Assembly (NCBI RefSeq): GCF_002288925.2
Contig: NW_022098057.1
Location: 63,603,641-63,667,640, forward strand
Direction of reading: 5' to 3'
Length of the DNA: 64,000 bases
Source: Delphinapterus leucas
Taxonomy: Eukaryota > Chordata > Mammalia > Artiodactyla > Monodontidae
The translations under genes and the position numbers were made by a program. Each line of letters begins with the position of its first letter. Within the stretch, counting starts at the first letter, position 1. This document shows positions 1 to 13,700 of the stretch, piece by piece. The notes under the pieces are model-generated. The model made no database searches and was not told the DNA's origin. It saw only the letters and a program-made list of their open reading frames with translations.

Positions 1-59
1 AAAGCCCATGTGCACCAATGAAAACCCAAGGCAGCCAAAAATAAATAAATAATCAAAAA
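1..59 (+). mobile_element. CHR SINE, 3' tail cut by window edge
   Basis: Matches the 3' end 'acccaaggcagccaaaaata' with an AAATAAAT tail. Confidence 0.85.
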
Positions 60-1536
60 ACAAAAAAGCAGTTAAAATGTGTTAGCTTGGAAGAAACCTA
101 GAGAAGTAACTAGAAGCTAAGTATTAATTCTACATCTCTTTTCATCTACAAGCAGTGAAAGACAAAGATACACCTAGCATTAAAATTAAATCAGTCAAAA
201 ATTTATTTATTATTGATATACGGTTTTTCTTAGTAATAATTTCTTTTAAATTCATATACCAAAATGACTTACATTCTAATGACAGATTAAAAGGAAACTA
301 ACCAAGGGGGTATGTTAGGTGGAGAGGAAGACAAAGGATCATTCTGCTAGCAGAGGGCTGTTCCTAAATCACCTTGTTTCCACCGAACAGCATTAATTTG
401 GCATCCTCTTACAGCATCCGTTAGGTATACAGTATATACTTTTTAGGCAGTAATACCAAAGACTATTTTTTTTCATTTATTTACTTCTTGAATGATTACT
501 ACATGACAGGCACTGTTAAGAGTTAAATTTATGGCAATTGGTAATAAAAATAAAATCACATTGTATATAATGTTTAAGGTCACTGGCTTACCGGAATTAT
601 CAATGTTTCAAAAAATATAAATATGTTAATATTGTAACATAGTTTATTTCAAAATCAATAAACATGCATTTCATGTTTATTAATTGCCTCAGTAGTCCTC
701 TATATTTGTTTGCAAATGTCTCTAGTCTAAGCACTTCATTTTTATCTTACCATCTGGTGAACAATGCCTCCTGGGTCAAGTAGGTATGATTGATTTTTAC
801 AGTATAATTTATCAAATAACACAATGTGAGACATGTTGATAAGATACGATAATTGAACACAATTATAATTTTGTACAGGCTATTTACAAAACTGATATTT
901 GGGAATATTTTACATTGTTTGGTTTAAAGAATGAAGCAATCACTTACTTAGGGATGAAAGTGCATTTCAACTGTTTTGAAAAATGACATGAACTGTTTGT
1001 TGTAAAGCTATTCTAAAGTAATGGTACAAAGAAACAGATTCATGTTGAAAATATAAACATCAATTATTTTATCTTACACCTAAATCAATCACAAGTTTCA
1101 ATCCCACTAAATGGTATTTTAATTCTAGAGTAAATAATAAAGTGCTACCACATTCCCAAGAGAAGCAATTAGAGATTATTGTATCATATGTCTCCCAATA
1201 ATATCCTGATAAAAGAACATACCACTACACCACTACTTGTGATGTAGTCTTGGGAAAAAAATAATTGAACCTGAACCGGATTGAGACTTTAGGTCCAAAT
1301 ATCAATTTATGGGAAACAGAGAGGCCAGAACAACATTTAAACCATATCACAGGAATGCAATAAGCAAAAGTGAGTCTGTAGCGAACATCATCTGGTTGGT
1401 TCTTTCCCCAAAAAATACACTGTAAGGAAAATACAAAAAACAAAAACAGTGAAAGGGGCACTCAAAAGAGATTTAAGAGATATATTAACCAACGTGTGAA
1501 CTTTATTTGGATCCCAATTCAAACTTAAAACATTAC
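1..1536 (-). other. CCAR1: CCAR1 intron 17 (partial)
   Basis: Opens with a CHR SINE tail (1-59). The rest is AT-rich and shows no gene or repeat I can name. Confidence 0.7.
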
Positions 1537-1728
1537 CTCAAATGAATGTTCTTTATTATCCTCTAATCTGTAGTCCAAAAGAACACTCAAAGACATGATG
1601 CTACAATCAAACTTGCCACTTTTTGCAGCCCAGTTTGGATGTACAACGATGGCTGGCTCATCAGGCAAAATATATCTTCTTTCCCGACGCTGGCGTTCTA
1701 GTTCCTCTTGACGTTTTCTTTCTTCTTC
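1537..1728 (-). CDS. CCAR1: CCAR1 exon 17
   Basis: Acceptor atgtag|GAAGAA, donor TTTGAG|gtaatg; 192 bp. Encodes the charged start [19 protein letters not shown], then [19 protein letters not shown] and [20 protein letters not shown]. Last CCAR1 exon in the window. Confidence 0.96.
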
Positions 1729-4700
1729 CTACATATTTGAAATTTTAAGTAATGGTTAAACCTGCATGTACATTATGTATACATACCAAATGTATACCAT
1801 ATGTAAAGAAAAAGGGCAAATTTCTATGACTCCTTACGATGATAATACCAACCTTCAGGGCTAAGAAGGGAGTAAAGCTCAAATTTAATAAAGAGGACAG
1901 CAGCTTTTATGGCTCCTAATTCTCTTTCTTTTCAATTTCCCAGCATAAGAAATTGCCTTCTAAAGAGGAAAAAAACCCGACAAACCTATATTAACATCAT
2001 ATAAATCAGGAGATTCTGGGAAAACAGTGGTGGTAACATAGTTTGTGGGTCTACCTGAATCCTCACATTTAGAAAGAGACAGAATAATCTAGATACCAAA
2101 ACCAAAATCCATGTATATGCACAACAAAACGAGGTGATAAGGTATCCCCACAAACCCCAATATACAAGTGAGCAGACCCCAACATCTATGTGTTACTGAC
2201 ATCTGTGTGTGGGGGGGAAGCAGAAGGAAGCAACGAGGTTGCCTGTTGGATCTAAGAACAGGAAAACCATAAAATAATCAGGCAATGGAAAGCACAGCAG
2301 GTAAATTTAAGAATAGCAGCTAAAAATAGGAATAGGTGAGTGAGGGTATACAAGGGGTCAGTGTTAAGATCTAAAAGGGCCCAGACATTCTAGCCCCACC
2401 TATGAACTTGCAAAGCTGATTTACCAGGGCATCCTTCCAGCACAGGGCCCCACAACGAGGAGAAACTTCTGAGAGCAAAATCAATAGTGAGCCGGACAGG
2501 GACAACAGAGACAAGGGAGGAGAAGGCCCAGATAAAAAGTGATAGAGGGCAATAAAGATCGAAATCTCAGCAAGCCACCATATTTTTTGACAGAACAAGA
2601 AAATAACAGAACACAGGGCTCTGTGAAGTTAGAAAAGCTATCTGAAGCAATCTCCTAATAAACTTTAGGCAAACTACATTCACATAAACACGAGCAGTAG
2701 AAAAGTACTGAGGTCAAATCCCAAAGTTATTATTAGAAAAAAAAAAAAGAACAAGGAGCAGAATCACATCTCTGGCAGACAATGAAAGTGGGCCAGAAAG
2801 CCATGGCCAAAAGGCAGATAAAAATCTTAACTTACTATTTTAAAGTGTGCTAAAAGACATTAAGAAAATGTTACAGGGACTTCCCTGGTGCCAAAGTGGT
2901 TAAGACCCTGTGCTCCCAATGAAGGGGGCCTGCATTTGATCCCTGGTCAGGGAACTAGATCCCACATGCAGGCCACAACTAAGAGTTCACATGCCACAAC
3001 TAAGGAGCCGGCGAGCCGCAACTAAGGAGTCTGCCTGCCACAACTAAGACCTGACACAACCAAATAAATAAATATTTAAAAAAGGAAAAGAAAATGTTAC
3101 AAGATATGAAAGAACAACATGAATAAGAATTTTAAAGTAGAAAATGAGGTGACAGGGACTTCCCTGGTGGTCCAGTGGTTATGACTTTGCCTTCCAATGC
3201 GGGGAGTTCAGGTTTGATGCCTGGTCAGGGAGCTAAGATCCCACATGCCTTGCAGCCAAAAAACCAAAACATCAAAAAAAAAAAAAACAGAAGCAATATT
3301 ATAACAAATTCAATAAAGACTTTAAAAATGGTCCAGGGCTTCCCTGGTGGTGCAGTGGTTAAGAATCCGCCTGCCAATGCAGAGGACACGGGTTCGAGCC
3401 CTGGTCCGGGAAGATCCCACATGCCGCGGAGCAACTAAGCCCGTACGCCACAACTACTGAGCCTGCACTCTAGAGCCTGCGAGCCACAACTACTGAGCCT
3501 GCACGCCTAGAGCCCGTGCTCCGCAACAAGCCCCCGCTCGCCGCAACTAGAGAAAGCCCGTGTGTAGCAACGAAGACCCAATGCAGCCATAAATAAATAA
3601 ATATATACATTAAAAAAAAAAAGGGTCCATATCTAAAAAAAACAAAAAGAAAATAAGGTGACAGAATTTAGGGAACAATCAGAAAAGATAGTTTCAGAAA
3701 TTTAAAAATAACTAGAAGGAATAAAAAAGAAAATAAACTCAAGAGATAATGCCTTAAAAGAACAGAAGGTAATGTGGAAATCTTAAAAATCAAAAAGAAA
3801 TGAAAAGTATTCAAGAAAAAGTGACCAATGTTGAGGAAGCAAAAAAGGTCAATACAAGACATCAGAATTCCTTAAAGAAAACAAAAGCAAGGGAACAAAA
3901 CAAAAAACTATTACTGTGGGAGGGAAGGAGACGCAAGAGGGAAGAGATATGGGAACATAATGTATATGTATAAATGATTCACTTTGTTATAAAGCAGAAA
4001 CTAGCACACCATTGTAAAGCAATTATATTCCAATAAAGATGTAAAAAAAACCAAAAAAATGGTTACTGGACTTCCCTGGTAGCACAGTGGGTAAGAATCC
4101 ACCTGCCAATGCAGGGGACATGGGTTACAGCCCTGTTCCAGGAAGATCTCACATGCCGCGGAGCAACTAAGCCCGTGTGCCACAACTACTGAGCCTGCAC
4201 TCTAGAGCCCACGAGCCACAGCTACCAAGCCCGTGTGCCACAACTACTGAAGCCTGTGCACCTAGAGCCCGTGCTCCGCAACAAGAGAAGCCACCGCAAT
4301 GAGAGGCCCGCGCACCACAATAAGAGTAGCCCCTGCTCACTGCAACTAGAGAAAGCCCTCAAGCAGCAACAAAGACCCAACACAGCCAAAAAAAATTAAA
4401 AAATTAAAATAAAAACAAACAGGTAACCACCTGAAGATGGCAGGGAACCAATGCATTTTCATGAAAGCTGGATAAACAAACAAAAATAGTGCTTGATTTA
4501 GCAGCACACACACACACACAAATATTTTTTGGCCGCACCATGCGGTATGTGGGATCTTAGTTCCCCAACCAGGGATTGAACCCATGCCCCCTGCAGTGGA
4601 AGCACAGAGTCTTAACCACTGGACCACCAAGGAAGTCCTAATATTCTATATTTTAAAAAGAAAGAAAGAGAAGAATCAAGTATTGATCCTGCCTTCTTCT

Positions 4701-7700
4701 ATATGAATTTACCAAAAGGCAAACCTGTACCACCTGGGTAACCAAACAGCAGATGAGGGGAATAGGTGAACACAGAATAAGAATTATGATATCACCAATT
4801 CTGAACCCCAATAAATCAATGGATCTAGGATTTGAGCACCAAAGGCCACTAACATCAAAAAGTGAAAATCAACTCTTTGCCTTCTTTTTCTGCTCTTCCT
4901 GTCCTGAACAATTCAGTTCTAAAGCAATTCCTACAAGCAAAGCAGGTGTCTATACAGGGGATGGAGGCTGTGAGGAAGGAGTGCTACAATGGCCCAGAGC
5001 AGATGAGCTGCCCAGTTACCAGGAATTGAAACCCAAATGAAGCAAGGAAGGTATCCATACAGAGAAAGCACAGGGCAGGGAATGAGAGCAGAGTGAGGAT
5101 ATTCAAATTGGAGAGGGAGTGTGATGGACAACTGAGAAAGTAAGCAAATATATTAAGTATAATAGAAGGTATGTTTCTCATTATTGGAGAAAGGAGTTAA
5201 GATACATGGGAAGAGAGAAAACTAGAATGAACTCTGTGATGCTGGAGTAGAATTGGAGATATTAGTACAAACTTATGACTTTATTGTAGTAAATGTGATG
5301 TACCATTCTTCACTAAAAGGTACCAGGACTTGCTGGGGAAATGGCTGGTTTCAGTAATAGGGCAGGGGTAGCACACGGCGAGACTAAAACACTGTATTGT
5401 GCTGCAAAATAAGAAAGTTCTCAGAAAATGACGAGAACATTTCCAAGAACACAGAAGACAACTTGAAAGGCCTCCTGCTGGCCAACTCTGAGACAGTTTC
5501 ACTATAAAAATAAATATAACTTATATAGTAAAATAAGAAATTATGCATCTCTTCAGAACAAGGTAATTTTCCTACATAATTACAAAATCATTATCACATC
5601 CAAGAAATTTAAGTTCTTCATTATCTAATATCACATCCATAATCAAATTTCTCCAATTACCCCAAAAATACTCTATGGCTTTTTCCCCCTCTATCCGGGA
5701 TCCAGTCAAGTTTCGCTCAGTGCATTCAGTCGTCATGTCTTGTTAACCTTCTGTAATCTAAACCATTTTTCTTCCTTCATTACATGGACATTTTTTGAAA
5801 GATCAGACAAGCTGCTCTGTAGAATTTCGTACATTCTAAATTTATGTTTTCTTAAAATTAGATTAAGGTAAAACATTTTCGGCAGGAATACTTCATAAAT
5901 AATGACGTATACTTCACAATGCATTCCATCGGGAAACACATAATGTCAGTTTATCCAATTACTGGTGTTGTAACACACTTCTGATATCCCCATGTTTCAA
6001 ATTCAGAAAACATCCATAAGTTACTCTTCTGGGCATAAGACTGAGGCATAAATGGGAGTGAATAAACAGCCTCTGAGTCTTAAGGACTGAAATGCAATCA
6101 AACGCACAGCTTTAAAGCAGCACAATTCTCACAGAAGCACTTCACTAGAACTCCATCTCTGAACTTAGTGGCTTTGTCCACCAAATTTCATTTCATTTTT
6201 TATATCTAAAACATTATTATTCATTTTCAAGAGGGAGGAATAAAATACGTGACTTGGAAATCACTCAACTGTGTCTCAAGTGGAGAATGAATAAACAAAC
6301 TGATACACTGATACTATGAATACTATTCAGAAATGTAAAGGAACAAACTATAGAAACACAATAAAATGGGTGAATCTCTAATGTGTCATGCTAAGTTAAA
6401 GAGGTCAGACTAAAAAGGTTATGTAATTCCATTTACATGATATATTGGAAAAGGCAAACTACAGGAAAACAGATCAGTGGCTTCCAGCGGCTGAAGGGGT
6501 GGGAGAAGAAAATGCTTACAAAGGGTATTTTTAGGAGTATATACCTCTTTATCATCTTCAGATTTCCTATCATCCTCCTCTTCCTCTTCTTTCTCAGATT
6601 TCTCTAATTCCTTTTGTTCTTCTTTTTGCTCTTCTACTTTAAGCTGTTTTGTCAATCGGGCTATTAACTGGGATTTTAACCCTTTGGAACTAAGAGCTCG
6701 ACTTTCTAATTCTTTTCGGAGATCATTTACCTAAATATACACACCATAAAAACACAGAAAAAGAAAGCAGGATAGTGAAATAGGGAACTGTGCAATGATC
6801 TTTTGTATGATTTTTTAAAAAATTTTGGTGAAAGGGACAGTTGTACAGCTCATAAAAAGGTTTGTGAAAATGCAAACCGACAGAGTATTTTTTGAAAATA
6901 ATTTGCAACATGTTTTAAGATGCTTTGAAGAAGTTAATGCTCTTTGACCCAGAAATTCTAATTTCTGGGAATTTACCCTAAGGAAATAACCTAAACACAA
7001 GAAAGGAACTTTTTATATGGATACATTCCTTGTCATAATCCCTTCCTCCAAAAAGGTGAAGAATCTAAATATCCAATAAAAGGGTAATACCAAAGAAAAA
7101 AAAGCAGTACATCAACTAAATGGAACAGTATAGAACATTTAAAAATAATTACATGTGAAACTCTATTATTAATTGAAAAGGAGACAGCAACTTTTTTACA
7201 CAACATGATTAGAACCAAACAACCAACCAACCAACCAGCTTGTACCCAGAAAATATAATGGAAAATAATACTTAGAATTTTTTTAACATCTTTATTGGAG
7301 TATAATTGCTTTACAATGGTGTGTTAGTTTCTGCTTTATAACAAAGTGAATCAGTTATACATATACATATGTTCCCATATCTCTTCCCTCTTGTGTCTCC
7401 CTCCCTCCCACCCTCCCTATCCCACCCCTCCAGGTGGTCACAAAGCACTGAGCTGATCTCCCTGTGCTAAGCGGGTGCTTCCCACTAGCTATCTACCTTA
7501 CGTTTGGTAGTGTATATATGTGCATGCCTCTCTCTCGCTTTGTCACACCTTACCCTTCCCTCTCCCCATATCCTGAAGTCCATTCTCTAGCAGGTCTAGT
7601 AGGACACAGTCTTTATTCCTGTCTTACCCCTAGGTTCTTCATAACAGTTTTGTTTTTTCTTAAATTCCATATATAAATGCATAGAATTTTAAAGAAAAGC

Positions 7701-10700
7701 TGTGTTTGAATGAAAGGCTTGAGAATTTTTTTTCTTCAATTTTTTATGCATACACCAATTTTTAAAATAAGCATGCCTTATATTTATAATCAAAAGGAAT
7801 ACAAGTTTTCATCAAAAAACCTACAAACAGTAAATGCTGGAGAGGGTGTGAAGAAAAGGGAACCCTCTCGCATTGTTGGTGGGAATGTAAATTGATACAG
7901 CCACTATGGAGAACAGTATGGAGGTTCCTTAAAAAACTAAAAACAGAACTACCATATGACCCAGCAATCCCACTACTGGGCATATACCCTGAGAAAACCG
8001 TAATTCAAAAGAAGTCATGTACCACAATGTTCATTGCAGCAGTATTTACAATACCCAGTACATGGAAGCAAACTAAGTGTCCATCAACAGATGAATGGAT
8101 AAAGAAGATGTGGCACATATATATATAATGGAATATTATACAGCCATAAAAAGAAACAAAATTGAGTTATTTGTAGTGAGGTGGATGGACCTAGAGTCTG
8201 TCACACAGAGTGAAGTAAGTCAGAAAGAGAAAAACAAATACCGTACGCTAACACATATATATGGAATCTAAAAAAAAAGGTTCTGATGAACCTAGGGGCA
8301 GGACAGCAATAAAGATGCAGACGTAGAGAATGGACTTGAGGACATGGGGAGGGAGAAGGGTAAGCTGGGACGAAGTGAGAGTAGCATTGACATATATACA
8401 CTACCAAATGTAAAATAGACAGCTAGTGGGAAGCAGCTGCATTGCATGGGGAGATCAACTCGGTGCTTTGTGACCACCTAGAGGGGTGGGATAGGTAGAT
8501 CCAAGAGGGAGGGGATATTGGGATATATGTATACGTATAACTGATTCACTTTGTTATACAGCAGAAACTAACACAACATTGTAAAGCGATTATACTCCAA
8601 CAAAGATGTTAAAAAAGAAAAAAAAATTTCTCGCGATAATATGGGTAATTTGTCATCTTGTTTACTAAAATTTTTCTTTATTAAGGGAGAGATACTGAAA
8701 ATTATCCCAATTTTATTGGAAATGTGCTTTACAAATAATAAATTTCTATTCATAAAAAGAAGAAAAGGAATACAAACTTTAAAATAAGAAACAATAGCAG
8801 AGCCATCAGTTTGACAAAAAGTCCTTGGAGTGCAGGCTTAATCTAACTTTCTGAATCTATAGCACTCTATATGAAACCTGACGTTGAGGAAAATAACTTG
8901 GCGTAGTGTAAGAAGAGCACATTCTTATGATACACATTCTCTACTAAAAAAGCAATGTTGGGCTTCCCTGGTGGCGCAGTGGTTGACAGTCTGCCTGCCG
9001 ATGCAGGGGACACGGGTTCGTGCCCGGGTCCAGGAAGATCCCACATGCCGCGGAGCGGCTGGGCCCGTGAGCCACGGACGCTGAGCCTGCGCGTCCGGAG
9101 CCTGTGCTCCGAAACGGGAGAGGCCACAACAGTGAGAGGCCCGCGTACCACAAAAAACAAACAAACAAACAAAGCAATGCTGGTTTAAAAACTAGACTTT
9201 CATAAAAAAGAAAAAAACCTGTATTTTGCTGAGGACAGAAGTTAATAAAAAGGTCAGCTTTTATGTGTTAAACAGGAAGTTGCAAAAGCAAGCCAGCTTC
9301 TGATCTATGTAGAATTTATGTACGTAGAATCTATGGATCTCCATTCACAATATAGGCCCAGAGATGCAAAACTGCAAAAAGATAATAGGTCCAAAGACGC
9401 TGGGGAGCAAAAACAAACTAGTATGATGGGTTAATCAAAGATTTTCAAAAAAGGCTCTTAAATTATCTTCTTCCTATTTCAGATGTATATCAATCCACAT
9501 TTTATTTTTAAATTTTATTTAAAAGCTGCATAATCTTTTTCCTATGTTTCATTCCTTCTGCTTGAATTTAAGTTAATTAAGTGCAGAAATTCCACCTCTT
9601 CGTTAGTTCCCAAAGCAAAAAGCAAATATTGCTCATACTATAGGTGCATGTATATTACATTCGACAGTGGCTGAACTGATGTATGAAGTCACCTTTTATT
9701 TAATTTTGACACACACACACACACAAAAACAACAAAGAATATTTATATAAAACCAGTGGACTTCATTTCTAATGGCTTATATCTGAAAAACTACTGTCCA
9801 CAACATCCTCTATTCCTGTTCAGAGATTTCAAATTAAATACCATTACTTTCAAAGTTACCTTCATTGTCTTCGGGTCAAGTTTAGACCAATGGGTAGGAG
9901 TGGAAATTTCTTTAGCTTCACCATCATCCTTCTCTTCTTCATCCTGATATACAAAGTAAAGAACAGAATTACTATTCTGAAACCTTAAAATAAAGGTAAT
10001 TTACTTTTAAAAGTCTGTTGCTGATCTGTGCAAGGTCACAAATGTTTCAGATTGTCTTCTCCTAAAGTTATTATTTAGGCAAGTCCACGTACATACATTC
10101 TACCACTTTTAACTGATCACAAAGACACTCATCAGCCAATCAAAGCCAGATCTGTGAAACACAAAAGGGTGATAAATTACAACACAAAGGATATCAGGGA
10201 TGCACAAACACTGCCGATCTCCACTAACCAAACAGTGTGTGATCTTGCCCCAATTTTCAAGCCACCCAAAGTTAAGACTGATTTAGTCAGACCTTTCAAA
10301 TGTACCAAAGACGATGCCACATAGCCTGAAATTTCAAATCTCTCAGACTTGTGGTTGTCCAATTTCAAATATCCATGACTAGAACTGATGACCGTGAAAG
10401 AGAAAATTTTTAAAATTTTAGAAAATGGCAAAATGTTTAAAATGGCTTAATACTGAATCTTGCTCAACAACTGGTCCCAGATTCCAGCAACTAGACCTAT
10501 GATAAAAACAAAATTCTGTGCAATTTAAGCACAACTTATTTTCCTTTGAGGTCTCAGCACTCTTAAAGTTAGAATAGACAGATTTTTTTTTTTAAGAGAA
10601 AAGAACATACAACTATACTGCTGAAAGCTGGATTACCAGTCGCTGTTACGAGTTATGTTCCTCCATGTGTGTTTGTTATGTAGTGTGTGGTGTGCATTTG

Positions 10701-13700
10701 TGCCTGTGTTCCTGTGCCTGTGAGAAGCGGAAATAGAAAAAGGGATTAGCGTTCAGTGCCTGTTCTCCATCAGCCTCCTTGCGTTCACCCTGAAGCTTCT
10801 CGACCAGCTGCTGCTTGTATCCTCGGGAGAGGGTTTCCCACTCTGAGCGGGTGGGAAGGCAATGCCAAACATCCGGGAAAAATAAAACCACTGTCTCCAC
10901 ATGAGCTGGAACTGTACGCCCCTTGTGGGTCTCCTCAGGGCGATGGTAGCGAATCTCTGCAAAACGGTACCTGTTGCAAGGGAAGAAGCATGTTGGAAAA
11001 AAAATTCTAAAATACATTTTAAAGACCCTAGTTCACTTGTAGCACATCAAGTAAAGAAATTTTGCTGCAAGAACTTGAGGTTGGTCTAAAGAAAAAAAAA
11101 TTATAGAAGCCATAGTTCCTCTTTTGGTACATTTGTACAATATTTTATGGTTAAAAGAAGAATATGTTCCCCAAGGCATTTTCAAAGTTTGATTACAGAG
11201 CTACCCATATTTTAGAGAATACCTGAAGAAGCTGGATAGCTGTTCAGATTTCATGTGCTAAAAAAAGAATATTCTCAATTAAGTCACAAGAAATATACTA
11301 AAATACACAGGACAAATAAGCCTCAAGAGAAAATATGGCTGAACAAAAATAATCAGCAACTACATCATTTTATAACAAAAGAATTATAATGAAATGAAGT
11401 TCTCTCTTGACGATCTTCTCCAGCTATGCATGAAATGAAAAATATTTTCAACATACATCCAACTTCCAAAGTTCAGCATAACAAAACATTAAAAATTTCA
11501 GTTTATTTTGATTAGTTCTTAATCCTTTTTCCCCCAAACATTTTTGGCACCAAATAAACTTTTGCTAAAATTAGTATTTTCCTTTGAGATTACCTGCATG
11601 ATCAAGATTGCTAAAATAAGGGGTGGGGGAGAAGGCTGATAGACAAGAACATCTATATAACTATTAGAAAAACATTTCTAATCAAGAAATGAATTGGTAC
11701 TTACCATTGTGTGCATACACTTAGATCAATGCCTGTCAGAGCCTTACAACAACGAATAGCAGTCTTAATCAACACAGAGGGGTCTTTTTCTGGGTCTGGT
11801 CCATCCAACGAAGGAGACCAGTGGCCTCCAATGGCCATGGCTTCATCCTTGCCTTTCATGCCCACTAAAAACTAATTTAAAACAAAGAATCATTTACATA
11901 TATTATGCAACTTGTCAAATTACAAATGAAATACTGGAAAAGTAAAGGAACAAACCTTTCTAATATCATTTTTACTACCTCGGGTATCTGTCAGTCAAGG
12001 AAGAGTTCAGTTCATCGTGTTCCACACTGCATTTCAGCAATGGAATAGGATTTATACATCATAACTCATCCTTCTAAAATATTTCCTCAGATAAAAAGTT
12101 CTTTTAAAGAAACAAGCTATAATTCAAAGTTTAAGAGCAGCCTGATACACTAAACCCATTATCACTAAGATTTTACTATGCTTCAAATACAAAACATCAA
12201 AACGACAGTTGAACTAGTGACATACAAGTAAGATATAGCCGTTAATCTGCAATGAGAAAAACATCTACATCATTGAGTGCCGTAACTATATTAAAATTAG
12301 ATATAAAACAAATCAACAAAATTTAAATGGTAGTATTTTTTAATTCTATATATACACAGTTAGAACTAAGCAAAGCAAATATACACCTAAAGTTTAAATA
12401 AATGTTTCACTTTACCTTAACAAGTCTAGCAGGATGTTGAAATCCATCTCGAAGTTCTTGTGGGTCTTCAGCAAGAGCACATGACTTATGATACAAATCT
12501 TCCATACTAGGGCTAGCCATCAGCATTACCTATTATAGTCAAATAATTCAATCCTGTCAAAAGTCTAAAGTAATGTAAAAAAATGAGAAGCACTACTAAT
12601 TATCCTTACATAATAGATATCTGAAGTTTTTTATAAAATTGGAAAGTAAAACACTATAGCAGAAATGGTATTAGATACCTTATAATTACATAGTTTTAAC
12701 TTTTCAAGGAATGCTTTTTGATCAATGTTTTTCGAATAGCAGAAAACTAATGACCATAAACAATGTACTGAATGTTACCCTGAAGACTCACATATAGTGC
12801 ATTCACCCAACATTACATTTTTATCTGGGGCTACCAGAAGTCATAGAACATTCCAAAAAGCTCAATAAAATGAACTTCATCTTCACATTTTTATAAGGTT
12901 CAAAATGTTAAAGCAATAACAACATTTTTACAGCTCAAGAGTTAAGGCAAAAAGAGGTTATATTACTTAAATAACCAAAACAGAATCTGGGAGACAAGAA
13001 GAAAACACAGGCATTCAGATCTTAAATGTAATAACCACTTTCTGAGGATTAATTCCACATACATTCTTAATATGAATAACTACTCAGAAATTTTAGCTGT
13101 GTATCACAGAATACAAACCTTTGCACTGTATAAGTGATCAGCATCTGGTGGATCAAGAATGGCCATGTTTTTCTCTAAGGACTCTACTTCTCTGTGCATT
13201 ACATAAAAATTGCAGTAATTTCCCAGCTGAAATGGTCTTGACAAAGGGAAAGCATCCACCCATGTAAACTGAGCATCAAAAAAGTCACTAGGTATATATA
13301 AATTCTGATAACGGCGCCTTAGTTCCATCATGTCACAACTAGGACTGAAAAACAGACATAAGGAGTGAATAAAGAGCCTTAACACCAAATACTATGCAAA
13401 GGTTCATTCAATTCTAAAGCTAAATATATAATCTGATACAGTTAACAGCCAGCTGAAAATGAACAGTCACTGTTAATGAATGAGCTATATAGATTTACAT
13501 AGAAGTACATGGAAATGGCATTTTCAAATATGTTTACTTACAGCTTTGAATAAATAACTAGTATCTACGTGTTACCGTTATTTCTTTATTTTTTGTGTGT
13601 AGCTTAAAATTCATTTAGACAAGACCCTTTGAAATAACTTCAAGCTCCAGAAAAGATCTGAACAAAAGCAATTCTGCCTCAGTTGAAGCTGCATTTTTGA

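Larger units (their letters stand above)
1729..6544 (-). other. CCAR1: CCAR1 intron 16
   Basis: Holds five CHR SINEs, an L1 3' end and L1 debris next to exon 16, plus one copy of an unclassified repeat (5310-5500). No other gene seen. Confidence 0.8.
6731..9859 (-). other. CCAR1: CCAR1 intron 15
   Basis: Dominated by L1: an old fragment, then two related 3' ends in opposite orientation, followed by a young SINE and an (AC)n run. Confidence 0.85.

Noticed and set aside
7892..8128. Open frame resembling reverse transcriptase C-terminus
   Set aside because: 5'-truncated L1 ORF2 remnant, not a gene.
10047..10133. Possible C/D-box snoRNA on the minus strand (TGATGA … CTGA) in intron 14
   Set aside because: CCAR1 hosts SNORD98 in human, so I searched its introns. 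Here the C box lacks the leading purine, the terminal stem does not pair and spacing is long. Other TGATGA boxes (15,521; 27,788) lack a D box.
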